From assembly GCA_023375785.1 (NCBI GenBank), contig SZWC01006677.1, positions 56,360 through 120,359 of the forward strand: 64,000 nucleotides of DNA, in the 5' to 3' direction. This document shows, piece by piece, positions 21,276-33,030 of this stretch. A program made the position numbers and the translations under genes. Position 1 is the stretch's first letter. Each line of letters starts with the position of its first letter. The notes under the pieces are model-generated. The model did no database searches. It saw only the letters and a program-made list of their open reading frames with translations, and was not told where the DNA came from. Origin of the DNA: Penium margaritaceum. Taxonomy: Eukaryota; Streptophyta; Zygnematophyceae; Desmidiales; Peniaceae.

Positions 21276-21719
21276 AACAGCCCGACGGACTCAGTGCCGT
21301 CACCTGCCTTGCCACGCTACACGCGTGGCCCAGGCGGCAGCCTCCGACCCAGACCGTCGGTGAGCGCGCAGACCGTCTCACCGCGCTCCGTGGCGCCTCG
21401 ACCCCCCGTGGCTCCACGTGTCTCCTCTGCTGCCACGGTCGTGAGTGGGGATCCTAGCATCAAGGCCCTTGGCCCGACCACCTCGGCCATCATTGCAGAC
21501 CTTCACCCGGGCTCTGCACAGGGCTACGCCATGCTTCATCATGAGCATCGGTACGCTGTCGCGGCTGCACTCGCGTGCATCCCACCTGGGGCTCGAGTTG
21601 CACACGCTCTCTCAGTTCGCTCCACAGCACGCCCGGAGGACCCAGACACCCTATGCGAGGCACGAGCCTCTCCTGAGGCCGCACACTAGGACGCTGCCTG
21701 CGCCGGTGAGCTCGCCGTT

Positions 21720-22340
21720 ATCCGACAGCACCACGTGTATGACCTCGTCGACCTTCCCCAAGGACGGAAGGCCATCGGCGCCAAGTGGGTCTTTCGGCGC
21801 AAGTGGAAGCCCGACGGGTCCTTGGACAAGTATAAGACCCGCCTTACAGCCAAGGGGTTTACCCAAATTCCTGGGGACGATTACGATCAGATCTTTGTCC
21901 CAGTTGGCCGGTTCTCCACTAGCCGGGCACTCTTCATTCTAGTCGCCCAGCACGGGTGGGAGCTGCATCAGATGGACGTGAGCAACGCTTTTCTCCATGG
22001 TTCACTGGAGGGTGAGGAGCTCTACATGGTGCAACCCTCAGGCTTCGACAACGGCACTGGGAGAGTCTGGCGACTGCAAAAGGCCCTTCATGGCCTGAAG
22101 CAGTCGCCTCGGTGCTAGAACCAAGAAATCAGCAACACGCTCCTTCGTGGCGGGCTCCAGCACAACACCGCTGACCCCGCACTGTTTGTCAGTCCGCGAG
22201 GCCAGACCTTCGCCGCTGTACTGGTTTACGTCGACGATCTGCTCATTGCGTCGCCAGACATGGCTGCCATCCAACGTGTCAAGGATCTGCTGCACGCCGG
22301 CTACCAGATGAAGGAACTTGGGATTGCCAGAGTTTTCCTG
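21720..22340 (+). pseudogene. Element B reverse transcriptase domain (fossil)
   Basis: Copia RT signatures are VYDLVDLPQGRKAIGAKWVF, KARL-like KTRLTAKGFTQ, QMDVSNAFLHG, KALHGLKQSPR and the catalytic LVYVDDLLIA (YVDD at about 22227-22238). RT copies element RNA into DNA. Confidence 0.9.
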
Positions 22341-22539
22341 GGCATGGACCTCGAGCATGATCGCTCCCAGGGCATCCTGCACATCCACAAGGCCGCCTAT
22401 GTGCAGACACTGTCCACCCGCTTTGCGGAGGACCTGCCACTCATGCCGAGCGCATCCTCACCCATGTCACCCGATGGCCAGGCAGAGCTGAAGAGTCCTG
22501 ATACAGCCGTTGTGGGGGAGCCAGTTGACGTGACCACAT

Positions 22540-23195
22540 ACCTACGAGTCATCGGGTTACTGATGTTCCTGGCAAGGACGACGCGCCCAGACATCGTGTT
22601 CGCTGTCAACCTCCTCGCCCAGTTATCTCAGGAGCCACGTCACCTCCACTACGAGGCCGCGATCCGAGTACTACGCTATGTTGTCTCGACTCCTCGGCGA
22701 GGTCTCATGTTCCGCCGTCAGCCGTCTGTTGTCGCGGTGGGCTACACCGATAGTGACAGGGCCGGCAGTCCGGGCGGTAAGAGTCGCACTAGCTGGATCT
22801 TTCTGATTGGTGGCACAGCTGTGTCCTGGCGCAGTGGCAAGCAGGGATGCGTTGCACGCAGCACTACTGAGGCTGAGTACGTTGCTCTTGGCTCAGGCGC
22901 GTGTGAGAGTGTGTGGTTGCGTCGTCTGTTGTCCGAGTTGGGTCAGTCCGTCGCATCCATCACGTTGCATTTTGACAATGAGAGTGCCATGACCATCGCA
23001 GACAATGACGGCGTGCATCACACACATACAAAGCACATGAATGTTGAGTATCACTATGTGCGTTCATTGTTGCATGAAATTAGCGTCAGCAGCGTGTGGG
23101 TTGAGACAGCACGGCAGTTGGCTGACTTCTTGACCAAGGCACTAAAGCGTGACTCGTTCAAGAAAGCTGTGAGTTCAGTCGTCATGCGTCCGTGA
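22540..23195 (+). pseudogene. Element B RT connection and RNase H domain (fossil)
   Basis: The segments YLRVIGLLMFLARTTRPDI and HLHYEAAIRVLRYV are followed by RNase H motifs GYTDSDRAG, STTEAEYVAL and NESAMTIADN. The typical Copia end is VEYHYVR...ADFLTKAL. RNase H removes the RNA template strand. The domain runs to shortly before the polypurine tract. Confidence 0.9.
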
Positions 23196-23291
23196 GTGTT
23201 TCTCTCTGTCCCTGCTTGCGTCTCTGCTTGGCCTGGGGGAGTTTGGTCGTTGACTGTGTCTCTGCCCGCACATGTGCACTACGCCTATGAG

Positions 23292-23302
23292 TCATGGGGG
23301 AG
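23292..23302 (+). other. Element B polypurine tract
   Basis: ATGGGGGAG lies directly before the 3' LTR and is the expected plus-strand primer site. Confidence 0.7.
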
Positions 23303-24155
23303 TGTTAGTTTTCGTGCATCTCTCATTGTACTCTGTTGTGTCCTCCCGGCTTGTGTACATTGGCGTGCAGATGACTGACGACAAGACTTGACGCTTCTGG
23401 AGTGTCGCTCGGTGGAGCCGACGTACGCAGAGGCCCATTCACCCGTCGCTGGAGCCTCCTCCTCTGGCGATGCACTCAGCTCCATCGACAGGCCTCCTCG
23501 GTGGTCAGGCCGCCGGCGGTCACTGCCACTACAGATGCTGTCTGCATGCACCTAGCGTTATGTCTGGTTGTGGCATTGCGTCTGCAGCATCATGCGATGC
23601 CTAGGGTCCATGTCTCCTGTTGTATGGTCCTATTTGGCATCGTTGACTGTCATAGGCACTGCCTGGGTTCGTGCAGCCATAACTTCTTGTAGCTATTCTT
23701 CTAGCTGATTCTGACCGCACGACTGCGTTCGCAGCGTCGGTATTATAGTATGGTCCAGTTTTCAGGCAAAATGGACGACGCCCGGGTTAAGGGCTGTCGG
23801 GCGTCTGGCAGGGCTCACCGAGAAGACCGTGCCTGCCAGAAAATAGGTCTAGCACTATTTTTTGATTGGCTGGTTACTTGAGTAACAAGTTCTACACTAG
23901 TGGGGGGGAGCTAGAACTTGGAGGGGTCTCCCATTGTTGCTCATTCTTCATTACGAATCAGTTACTTCCAGTTTTCAGCTGCTTTCTGGCGCTAACACTG
24001 TCGCGCACACTTCTGAGTAAGAAACCTAGAGCTTCCAGACTTAGTCTCTAGAGCAGCATACTGAGGGGGCAGCAGACTTAAGCAACGAGCTTGGAAGCCC
24101 GCACGCTGCATCAACAACGCATGCTGCCCCAACCTGCTGCCTAGGTTTCTAGCTT
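23303..24155 (+). repeat. Element B 3' LTR
   Basis: It starts TGTTAGTTTTCGTGC and aligns end to end with 15390-16242 at the same 853-bp length. Confidence 0.92.
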
Positions 24156-24308
24156 GAACACTGTGGGTTTCAGGGGGCCTACAAGTAGTTCTAGGATCGT
24201 TGGGGGTATGTCCGGAAAGAGGTTTTTTAAGAAGGTCTCCATGCGATTTCTGAGCGGGTCTAGACGGCAAAAGGGAAGGAAGCTAGCAGCTTCCGGAAGG
24301 GAGCCCGG

Positions 24309-24345
24309 TGGGAGGGATTTTCTGCCTGGACCATCCTAAAAACCA
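24309..24345 (+). repeat. 37-bp sequence shared with 52655-52693
   Basis: TGGGAGGGATTTTCTGCC...GGACCA...TAAAAACCAA occurs here and again at 52.66 kb with about three differences, although the surroundings are unrelated. Confidence 0.7.
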
Positions 24346-24393
24346 AAAAAAAGGGGGGGGGAAGGAAGCAATTTTCAGTTGTTTCCTTTACAG

Positions 24394-24639
24394 TGTAGAA
24401 GGGGCAGGTGCTTGAGCCATTTTGGTGATATCATGTGCAACTGGCCACTGGAATGGAGCGAAAGAGGATTCTGGTCTACATGTCTCATGGGCGAAGATCT
24501 AAGGTGTCATGAGGAAGTAATGTTTTGCTCCGATGATGCGTCAGTCAACTTGAGTGCCAGGGAATTTTCCTGTCTAGTTCGTTTCATAAGAAGAGGAGAG
24601 GTTATGGCGATGGAGGACACGTTGATATACCTTGGATAG
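24394..24639 (+). CDS. Orphan exon-like frame of unknown function
   Basis: A good 3' splice site (TTTTCAGTTGTTTCCTTTACAG, ending at 24393) is followed in frame by about 81 codons: CRRGRCLSHFGDIMCNW ... WSTCLMGEDLRCHEEVMFC ... REFSCLVRFIRRGEVM, then a stop at TAG. The product is Cys-rich and non-repetitive, and I do not recognise it. It lies between two Copia elements with no partner exon found, so it may be a captured or orphan host exon or chance. Confidence 0.25.
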   Translation, partial: CRRGRCLSHFGDIMCNWPLEWSERGFWSTCLMGEDLRCHEEVMFCSDDASVNLSAREFSCLVRFIRRGEVMAMEDTLIYLG

Positions 24640-24920
24640 GGGCAGTAGGTTGCCAGAGATACGGTATGTTGGAATGGTGGGGTGATCTGGTGAGTCGATC
24701 ATGCGGTCTTCTCACGAGATAAACACAGAGGTGAGGACTTCCTCCAGGGCTTGTGATCCTCTGGCCCATGGGTGGGCGCGAATGGTGAGGTGGATGGGGT
24801 CCAGATATAGGGGAGCGGCCGACGATATTGGTTGGTGAGGGAAATGAAGAATGACTTTAATTGGTAGACCTATCAGGTCTTTGAGGGTGAAGTATCAAGT
24901 GTGGGTATATGCGAGGGGGA
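24640..24920. other. Unassigned DNA left of the foldback
   Basis: No domain was recognised. A GAG|GTGAGG donor-like site at about 24730 might belong to the orphan exon above. Confidence 0.3.
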
Positions 24921-24921
24921 A

Positions 24922-25124
24922 GGGGGGGTCACAATTGATGGATTTTCGGCCCACAAAGTAGAGCTTTGAATTTGTCACAGGTGTTGCTGTATGTGGAAAG
25001 TCTAGGCGGGATCGACCCCTATCCTGCAAACGATCCCGCCTAGACTTTCTACATCCAACAATACCTGTGACAGATTTGAGGCTCTACCCCTTGGGCCAAA
25101 AATCCATCAATCCTGTATACCCCA
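24922..25124. repeat. Long foldback (about 93-nt arms, 16-nt loop)
   Basis: The inner arms 24961-25014 and 25031-25084 are reverse complements over 54 nt with few mismatches and are perfect next to the loop (AAAGTCTAGGCGGGATCG). Pairing continues outward with small indels (ATTGATGGATTTTCGGCCCA against TGGGCCAAAAATCCATCAAT). It could be a MITE-like foldback element or a hairpin RNA precursor. Confidence 0.85.
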
Positions 25125-25259
25125 GTTTTCACAGGCTAAGCCCCATTCCATCATACCTCTGAAAAAACAGCCCTGCTCATCCCTAGTCCATAATAACAAG
25201 GGAAAATGGCTTCATTTCAAGCGGAACGTGCATGATTCGCTTAGATGGAGTGAAGAACA

Positions 25260-25527
25260 GTAGGCTGCCGCAGTTACTCGGATACACAAGTAGGCAGGCA
25301 TGAGATTAAAGACACAGATTGGGTGGGGCAAGCTCACTTCGTGCAAGAAAGAGGTTCAAAACAATCGAACAAGTGAACGAGTAAGGAGCGAGCAAAGTGG
25401 TAAGTGCCGGTTGACCCGGCCACCCACGCAAGGCTCTCGACGCAGGGCCCGGAAGCCACCCAAGGATCGAACCTGATCCTGGAGCGCGAGTGCTCCAGGC
25501 GGTTTCTCTCATGCCGGCACGAACCGG
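25260..25527 (-). repeat. Element C 3' LTR
   Basis: It aligns base for base in length with 33031-33298 (both 268 bp). Both contain the stem-loop CCTGGAG...CTCCAGG. The start of the LTR on the minus strand may extend a little further. Confidence 0.85.
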
Positions 25528-25569
25528 ACCGGCACATAGGAAAAATGGTACATCACAAGACGACGAAGT

Positions 25570-26330
25570 GCACAGATCAACCAGGGGCATCACGAGAGCG
25601 CAGCAGGCCAACAGCATGCACGGCAGCCTTGAACATGCCACTGCTCTGAGCTTTGGTGAGAAAGTCCACTCGCTACTGATGAGTATTGACCCAGACAACC
25701 TGAACTTCTCCGGGAGCGATGCACTCACGTACAAAGTGATGCTCAATGTTGATGTATTTTGTGCAAGAATGATGCATGCCATCGTGCTCGGTGATTGCTT
25801 TTGCACTCTGGTTGTCACAGCGTAGAGTGATGCAGCGAAATGGGAACAGGCAACTGTTACAACAAGAGAGACAACCACACACTCTCACACGAACCTGCGC
25901 CAAGTGCCACGTACTCTGCCTCACTGGAGCTCCGATCCACGCAGCCCTGATTTCCACTCTTCTAGGAGACACCAGTCCCGCCGACAAGAAAGATGTAACC
26001 GGTGCGACTATGAGCATCTGTGTTATGCGCCCAGTCACTATCGGTGTATCCATTTAAGACCACAGAGGGCTCGGTACTGTAAAACAGTCCAATGCCTGCT
26101 GTGGACAGTGTGTAGCGGAGAAAACGGAGTGCTGCCTCAAGATGTTTCTGATGAGGCTGTAGGGAGAACTGGACATGAAGTTGACGGAGAATGCAACGTC
26201 CGCCCGAGTGGTGGTGGCAAGATACATGAGGGAGCCGACCACACTAAGGTAGTCGGTGACATCGACAATCTCCTCCAGATGTGCTGATGCGAGTGACTTC
26301 AGCAGTCGCTGCCCTGCTGGAGTCATCGGT
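25570..26330 (-). pseudogene. Element C RT connection and RNase H (fossil)
   Basis: The minus strand carries DYLSVVGSLMYLATTTRADV, RCDNQSAKAITEHDG, KYINIEHHFVRECI and a final DFLTKAQ, the standard Copia RNase H signatures. The region ends just before the 3' LTR. Confidence 0.85.
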
Positions 26331-26529
26331 GTGGACGCACTGGGGACATCAGCGAGTAAGGGCGCTCCCCCACTCTATGTATACATGCAGTCTGGTGCAC
26401 ATGTAGGGTGCGACGGTGGCGGTCACGCTCGAGCTCCATCACAAGGAACACCCGTGCAGGACCTAGGTCCTTCATCTTGTATGTGGATTATAGTAGGTTC
26501 TTCACCGACTGGATAGGTGTTGGACAGGG

Positions 26530-27100
26530 GGAGGCAATAAGCAGGTCATCGACGTAGACGAGAATGGCCACAAATTGCTTTGAGGGAGAGCTCAAAAAGA
26601 GCGCCGGATCAACCGTGCTACGACGGTAGCGTCCCTGCTCAAGAGTGGAGGAGATCTCCATGTTCAAGAAACGTGGCGACTGCTTAAGCCCACAAAGGGC
26701 CTTCCGCAGACTCTAGACCTTGCTTGTGTCATCGGTGAACCCCGGTGGCTGGACCGAGTAGATCTCCTCATCAAGCTTCCCATGCAGGAAGGTGTTGTTG
26801 ACGTCCATCTGTTCCAGTTCCCAATCATGCTGGGCAAAAATACTGAGTAGCGCACGGGCAGTGGTGTACCTCCCGACCAATGCGAAGGTCTCATCAAATT
26901 CAATCCCAGGAATCTGAGAGAAACCCTTCGCCTTGAGGCGAGCCTTGTACCGGTCAACTCTCCCGTCAGGCTTCAACTTGTGCCGAAGCACCCACCGAGC
27001 AGAGAGTTCTTTCCGACCTGCAGGGAGATCCACGAGCTCAAAGACACCGTGTTCTCGAAGGGCCGTCAGTTCCTCCGGCATGGCCTTCTCCTAGAGGTCA
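26530..27100 (-). pseudogene. Element C reverse transcriptase (fossil)
   Basis: Motifs read on the minus strand are VFELVDLPAGRKELSARWVL, KARLKAKGFSQIPG, EQMDVNNTFLHGKLDEEIY and LVYVDDLLIA (about 26565-26540). These are Copia RT blocks in order. Confidence 0.88.
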
Positions 27101-27419
27101 GCATCAGTTGCTTCGCGGGCCTGCTGGACGGTAGCGGGCGCGGTAGGGAGAGTAGGAAGGCCTGAGGCAACAAATCATACGGCAACATAGCCGGCGACAG
27201 ATTACTCAAGAGCTCTGTGGAACTCATGGGCTACAAGAGCATAGTCGACTGCTGAGTTGGGGTGCATGACGCCCACGGACAGACCAAGTGCATCAAGAAT
27301 AGTGGGACGGGCTGAGGTCCCAGCAGTGGAGGACGACGCACTGGAACGAGTGACCCGCTGTAAAGGCTACAATGCATTGGACGGACCAACTGAGACAGAC
27401 TCAGCAGATGTCATCGAGG

Positions 27420-27760
27420 GACATGGGCGCCCGCAAGAGGACTGAGAGGAGTGTGCAGGCTGGAGAGCACGCATTCTCCCCCCACGTGTGTATGGCTTAG
27501 GGTCAGGGATCTAGGATGCTTTACTGTGTGTAATTTCAACCATTGGAGGTGACTGCTGAGGTGACTCAGGGGATGAGACTGGCGACTGTGTGTGAGTGGG
27601 TGCCGAGTCTGAGGGCGTAGGACTGCTAGCGGATGGCTGGGACAACACGGCATCCGAGGAAGGCAGAGAGGCATCCGACTCAGATGAGGTACAAGATGAC
27701 GTGGATTTTGCGGAGGAGTCCTCATCCTCACTGTCCGTGTGAGAGACGTGCGGGAGGCAG
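27420..27760 (-). pseudogene. Element C Ser/Pro-rich integrase-RT linker (fossil)
   Basis: The linker is acidic then Ser/Pro-rich (DSEDEDSSAKSTSSC, then SPVSSPESPQQSPPM). Unlike B and K it carries no 36-bp tandem repeat. Confidence 0.6.
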
Positions 27761-27849
27761 GGCACGCTGAGGAAGTGGAATGAGAAGATGCCACTCGAAG
27801 ATCGGAGGCGGGACCAGACACACCCCCCCCCCAAGCTGAGGAAGCGAGG

Positions 27850-28640
27850 AGAGGGAGGAGGGAGGAGGGACATGGGACAGGTTACGAGGGAAGATATCCT
27901 CGACGAACAATGCGTCGCGAGACTCAATGACGCGAGAGCGGTCAGGGTCAAAGAAGCACCACGCTTTGGACAGTTGTGAGACAACGAGAAAGGTATAGAG
28001 ACGGGGACGAGGGCCAAGCTTGCCGTCGCGTAAGTCCTCAGGCAACCAGACAGCAGCAACGCAGCCCCAGACGCGAGCGAAGCAAAGGTCGGACAAAGGT
28101 CGCAACCATACCATCGCTCAAAGGGAGCGACATGGCAAGGGAGGGGACAGTGAGGAACACGATTCCATACCCAGGTCATGTAGGACATGACCTGGTCAAA
28201 AGAGAAGACAGGGGAGAGGGACGATTCAGTGAGGAGGGTGCAAACACCGTGAGCAAGAGTACAGTTCCAGCGTTCAGAGACGCTGTTCTGCTGGGGGGTG
28301 TAAGGGGCGGACCGCTCCACACACACCCCACGAGAGGTCAAGAAATGGGTGGTGGGACCCATGAATTCTCCCCCACGGTCGCAGCGAAAGACTTTCAAGC
28401 GGCGTCCACAGGCCAGTTCGACCTGTGGAAGCCAAGACACTAGAGTGTGACAGATATCACTCTTCTGCCAAAGGGCAAAGACCCATCGCATGCGGGAGAA
28501 ATCATCAGGAAGACAGAGGACATAGCGAACAACCCCCTCGAGAGCATCATGGGCGAGAGGGCCCATGACATCGGCATGCAGAAGATCAAGGGGGTGAGAC
28601 GTGCGGTACTCTGAAGTGGAAAACAGGGATCGATACATTT
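27850..28640 (-). pseudogene. Element C integrase (fossil)
   Basis: The minus strand reads LDLLHADVMGPL, PDDFSRMRWVFALW, FRCDRGGEF and QQNSVSERWN, covering the DDE triad, then YMTWVWNRVPHCPLP. The zinc-binding pre-integrase segment (LLHCRLCHIHTTAI) lies just upstream at about 28740-28790. Confidence 0.88.
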
Positions 28641-28787
28641 TGCCTTGAGCACAGTCAAGATAGTCGGTGGGACAAGGGGCAGAAAACGTGTCGGCGTCGA
28701 GGCCATGAGCGGGTTTGTCCCTGAGCAAACTGTTAATAGCAGTGGTGTGAATGTGGCAGAGGCGGCAATGAAGCAGCTGAGAATGCG

Positions 28788-29420
<633 letters not shown>

Positions 29421-29869
29421 CATCCCTGAACATGACCGGACGACGAGCCACAGAGTGACGCATCAACAGCACACGCAAGTGTCCCCGTACCCAAATGCAC
29501 ACTCTCACCTCCCTGATCACGGAGGTGTCGATGATGGACGACGTGGGAGAGGGCCAAGTCCAACTGGCGCTCATTGTCAGAAGGGCCAGTGATGATGACA
29601 CCAGAAGAGGTGCGCTGAGACGGGGCGACGGAGGACGCCCAATGAGGGGGCGTGTAGTATCCGAAGGGAGGGCTGAAGTAGACAGGGCCCCCAAACCTAG
29701 ATGGCCAACCCCAGGGAGGGGGTGGAGTCAGGCTGGTGCTGTAGGCAACAGCTAGTGGCGAGGGAAGAGTGTTGTGGCCAGAAGGAGCAGTGGAGATGGA
29801 GGAGCGAGAGGGTCCACTCCCAGAACCTGACGAGCGTGCCCAGTGAGCACGCATGGCTGAAGCAAGGCG

Positions 29870-31177
29870 TGCATCATCGGGAGGAGCTGGACACTTGGGA
29901 GCGGTGTGCCCTATAGCACCGCAGTTCCAACATATGACGGTGCTAGATGAGGAAGATGCGGAGAGAGCAGTGTTAGAACCATGACCTTTATCACCTCCCC
30001 CTTGCCCCCTTCCGTCAGAGGAACCTCCACGGCCTTTGCTCTTCCCACGACCGGCACCCTTACCGCCCCCTTGGGAAGCAAGAGAGGTCGCGGTTGGTGT
30101 GACAGATGTGGTGGAGGGTGATGAGGAGGCAGATGAGGATGATGAGGAGGGAAGTGCGATAGTTGCTGCTACAACGGTGGCGCGATGGATGTGCTTGTTA
30201 TGTAGAGAGCTCCACTAGTCAGTCAGACGCTGGGAGGTGAATTCCCACAGGGCGCCGATGCCAAGGGGTGCATCTGCAGGAACGAGGATGGCCGCCAAGC
30301 ATTTGAGCTCAATGACCTTGACCTCCCTCAAGATGTCGTTGAGTTCAAGGATGAGACTGTTGAGAATGGAGAGAACAGCAAGGAGCTATCCAGAGGTCGC
30401 TTTGCCGAGATCGCGCAGCAAGCGTAGGCTACAAGCCCAATAGGCATTGGCAGTCTCATCAGTACGCATGGAGAGCTTGTTGAACTGGATAGTGAGAACA
30501 CTCTGAGCAACATGCCCAATCACTGTCGTGCAGTGCTTGATCAATGCATAAGCGCCGACAGGGTCAGCAAGCGTGCAACGAGCAGCATCGGCGTTATAGG
30601 AACCTATCTCATCTATGAGGTCATCGGGTCTGGCCCTGATGAATGCACGAACAGCGCGAGCGGACTCAGCAGCAACGGGCACAAACGGGGGTTCAACAGA
30701 TGCATTGAGTTCATGGTAGTACTCCCACAATTGTTCCCCCTGGGCCGAGGCACTGAAATGGACCTCCCAAGAATGGAAGGTGAGGTTGGAAGTGAAATGA
30801 GGTGGAATAGAGTCAAAGTCCGGTTTGCGATGCACTGAAGGTGCAAGTGGTCTTATGGCAGCTGCCCTTGCGGCGGCTGCGACTGCAAGTGAGTCAGAAG
30901 ATGAGGAGCCAGCGGCTGTGGAAGCGGAGGCGGGTGAGGTGGAGAATGTAGCAGCGATGCCAACGGCAATTGTCGCAGAAGGGGTGCTACGCAAGGTGGG
31001 CTCGAGGCGGTTGATGACAAGGTCTACAATGTGGTCTGCAAAGGTGTCCTGGTATGCTTGCTCAGTGCGGAGTCTGTCTTCGGCAGCGCATTATGCGGCG
31101 AGGACAGCATGCAGTGCAGTGCGCTCACGCTGCAGCTCAGCTTGCAGCACAGCGTATTGATCATCGTCGACTGGCAT
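29870..31177 (-). pseudogene. Element C gag (fossil)
   Basis: The likely start is MPVDDDQYAVLQAELQRER at 31177, followed by a helical, Ala-rich stretch and a gag body (FTSNLTFHSWEVHFSASAQG, then SMRTDETANAYWAC). A canonical CCHC zinc knuckle CWNCGAIGHTAPKC lies at 29932-29891. The protein would form the element's particle and bind its RNA. Confidence 0.82.
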
Positions 31178-31193
31178 GATGCCAAAGACGTGA

Positions 31194-31214
31194 CTGCCGA
31201 ACAATTTTCGGCAG
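31194..31214 (-). promoter_or_regulatory. Element C leader stem-loop
   Basis: CTGCCGA...TCGGCAG forms a 7-8-bp stem 17 bases before the gag start. The surrounding ~60 bases (TTTTCCCAC...GGGAAA...CGAAAATT) align with the element B leader at 16391-16447. Confidence 0.6.
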
Positions 31215-31341
31215 AGTTTCCCTTGTCCCTGTGGGCGTGGGAAAATATGTGATGGGTGTGTCGGGTGACTGCTGCAAGACAATAACCTGAACGCACACGA
31301 ACACCAAAACAGGAGAGGTAGGGCAGAGAGGCGGGCCAAGC

Positions 31342-32145
31342 TCACCAAGCACAGCGGCGCAGAGAGAGCAGTGGTGGAAGAGCTGCTGGAGCTGATGATG
31401 CTACAACTGCAATGGCGGCCGATGCTGAGACAATGCGGCAGGCTGTCCCCGTCAACGCAGCAGCCAACGAGGTGGAGACGACAGCAGCAGTCGAGATCAG
31501 CAGCTGGATGTGACGTGTTGCCGAGGAGGAGGCAGAGGTCAGTGCTGATGCCTGTGCTGTGGATGCATGAATGGAGTCTAAAGCACTAGAGAGCATTGTG
31601 GCGCCAGCACCTATTGTTGAAGCGACTGCGTCTTCTGCGGCTGCAACCTGGGTGATGACGTTGACAGCGGCGGCTGCCAAGGGACCATGGTCAACTGATA
31701 CTGCAATGTATGTGTCAATGGCTCTGCCGGCTGCGGTGCTGGCTGGTGCGCGTGCAGCACGTGCAGAGGCAGAAAAGGTAGAAGCAATAGCTGCACTTGA
31801 AACAAGAGCAGCCTGTAGAGCTATCAGAATGTCAGGGGATGGAGTAGAAACTGACCCTATAGATGATCTAGCAGGAGATGCGGCCCGACAAGGTGTAGAT
31901 GCCCGAGGTACTACTGTAGCAAGGGGTGGTGTTGCTCCAAGATGGGCAGCGCGACGCTGCTGCTGACGAGACCTATGGGCAATGGGTGGGCTTACCGGTG
32001 ATTGGAGAGGTCGAAGTCCATGTGGTGGTGTCGTGAGCGGTTTGTTCCTGTGCCGTTGGCGAGTCATCTCCGGCAGACTGACAGTGGGTCGCGTAGTCTC
32101 GTGTGTCCTCCCTCTCGTAATAGTCGGCTGGATTGTAGTCCTCAC
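31342..32145 (-). CDS. Leader open frame of element C (267 codons, Ala/Ser-rich)
   Basis: An open frame precedes gag on the element's coding strand. It is rich in Ala, Ser and Thr (for example STAAVVSTSLAAALTGTA) with an Arg-rich N-terminal third (TRQRHRNK). It has no recognised domain. Low-complexity bias could keep it open by chance; the plus strand is open here too. The long leaders of B and C suggest a family trait. Confidence 0.25.
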   Translation of the reverse strand: MRTTIQPTITRGRTHETTRPTVSLPEMTRQRHRNKPLTTPPHGLRPLQSPVSPPIAHRSRQQQRRAAHLGATPPLATVVPRASTPCRAASPARSSIGSVSTPSPDILIALQAALVSSAAIASTFSASARAARAPASTAAGRAIDTYIAVSVDHGPLAAAAVNVITQVAAAEDAVASTIGAGATMLSSALDSIHASTAQASALTSASSSATRHIQLLISTAAVVSTSLAAALTGTACRIVSASAAIAVVASSAPAALPPLLSLRRCAW

Positions 32146-33018
32146 CGGGGTAGTACCCCGGACTGTTGCGGCAAACTCTTGACCACACCTCCCCTTCCAC
32201 CTTCCTCTTGTAATATCTCGTCGTCAATACGGCAATGCTCACGCGCAGCTGTGTGTGACATGGGGATGGGCTCTGTCACCGGAGGGGAAGCCATGGTGCC
32301 AAACGCTTGGCTGCCAAGAAGGCAGCCTGAGACGATGGGACTGAACCAGGGTGGTGAGACGGCTGCTGCAGTTCAAGTCCGAGAGAGGACTGTGCAGACA
32401 CGAGAGGGCCGAGTCACAGCAGGTGAGAAGGGCAGGTTGCCTGATGCGGTCAACAGGCAACGAGCGAGGTACCCGGTGTGCACTCAACGAGCGTACAGAG
32501 CCAGGTAGAGTTCAGCTGCTGAGAGATAGAAGAGGGGGGGGGTGGAATATCAGCGGAGAGTTACTGATTCCGTGAGTGCTGCGGTGGAAGCACAGCGTGA
32601 GTCCTCCCCCCTTCCCCCCTTTATCATGGATCGAGGATGCGGTGCAAGTAGACTAAAGGACACAGGTGCGACTACTGGGAGCGAGTACGCCAGCGAAGAC
32701 CACAGCGTGGTCAATGCTCGTGCTGGAGCTGAGAAGAGGCGAAGCCTACGACTGCACCGGTTTAATTCACCACGAGAGTTGTGTATGCACCGGGTACTTT
32801 GAGAGTCACGATGCGTGCACGTGGCTGCTGAATGGCGAGGGGTGCGTGTGTGACCACCACGTGGTCAAAATGCGCGAGGAGGCCGAAGAAGGGCCCAGGG
32901 GACGACGGCAGTTGAGAGGTGACGCCGTCGCACTAAGTGGACTTGGACGGGATCACCCGCACATTAAGAATGGCCCGATGAGGTCTCAGGAGTGTAGCAA
33001 GGAGGGACGTTCCCTCCT

Positions 33019-33030
33019 ACTCTGATATCA
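33019..33030 (-). other. Element C primer-binding site
   Basis: TGATATCAGAGT follows the 5' LTR on the minus strand and resembles TGGTATCAGAGC. Confidence 0.6.

Larger units (their letters stand above)
15390..24155 (+). mobile_element. Element B: Ty1/Copia retrotransposon, nearly full-length fossil
   Basis: Identical-length 853-bp LTRs bracket, in Copia order, a PBS, a long CAG-rich leader, gag with a CCHC-like knuckle, aspartic protease, integrase, reverse transcriptase and RNase H. A polypurine tract (CATGGGGGAG) abuts the 3' LTR. The structure looks complete, but the coding part carries a handful of breaks. LTR divergence by eye is roughly 5-8%, a moderately old insertion. No 5-bp target duplication is evident (TAAAT left, GAACA right), which may reflect decay or recombination. 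Base composition is much more GC-rich than neighbouring element A. Confidence 0.93.

Noticed and set aside
20489-21277. 262-codon antisense frame with GPEGPADATGA repeats
   Set aside because: Antisense shadow of the 36-bp repeat in the element B linker.
31571-31966. 131-codon Ala-rich plus-strand frame
   Set aside because: Antisense of the low-complexity leader of element C; no motif.
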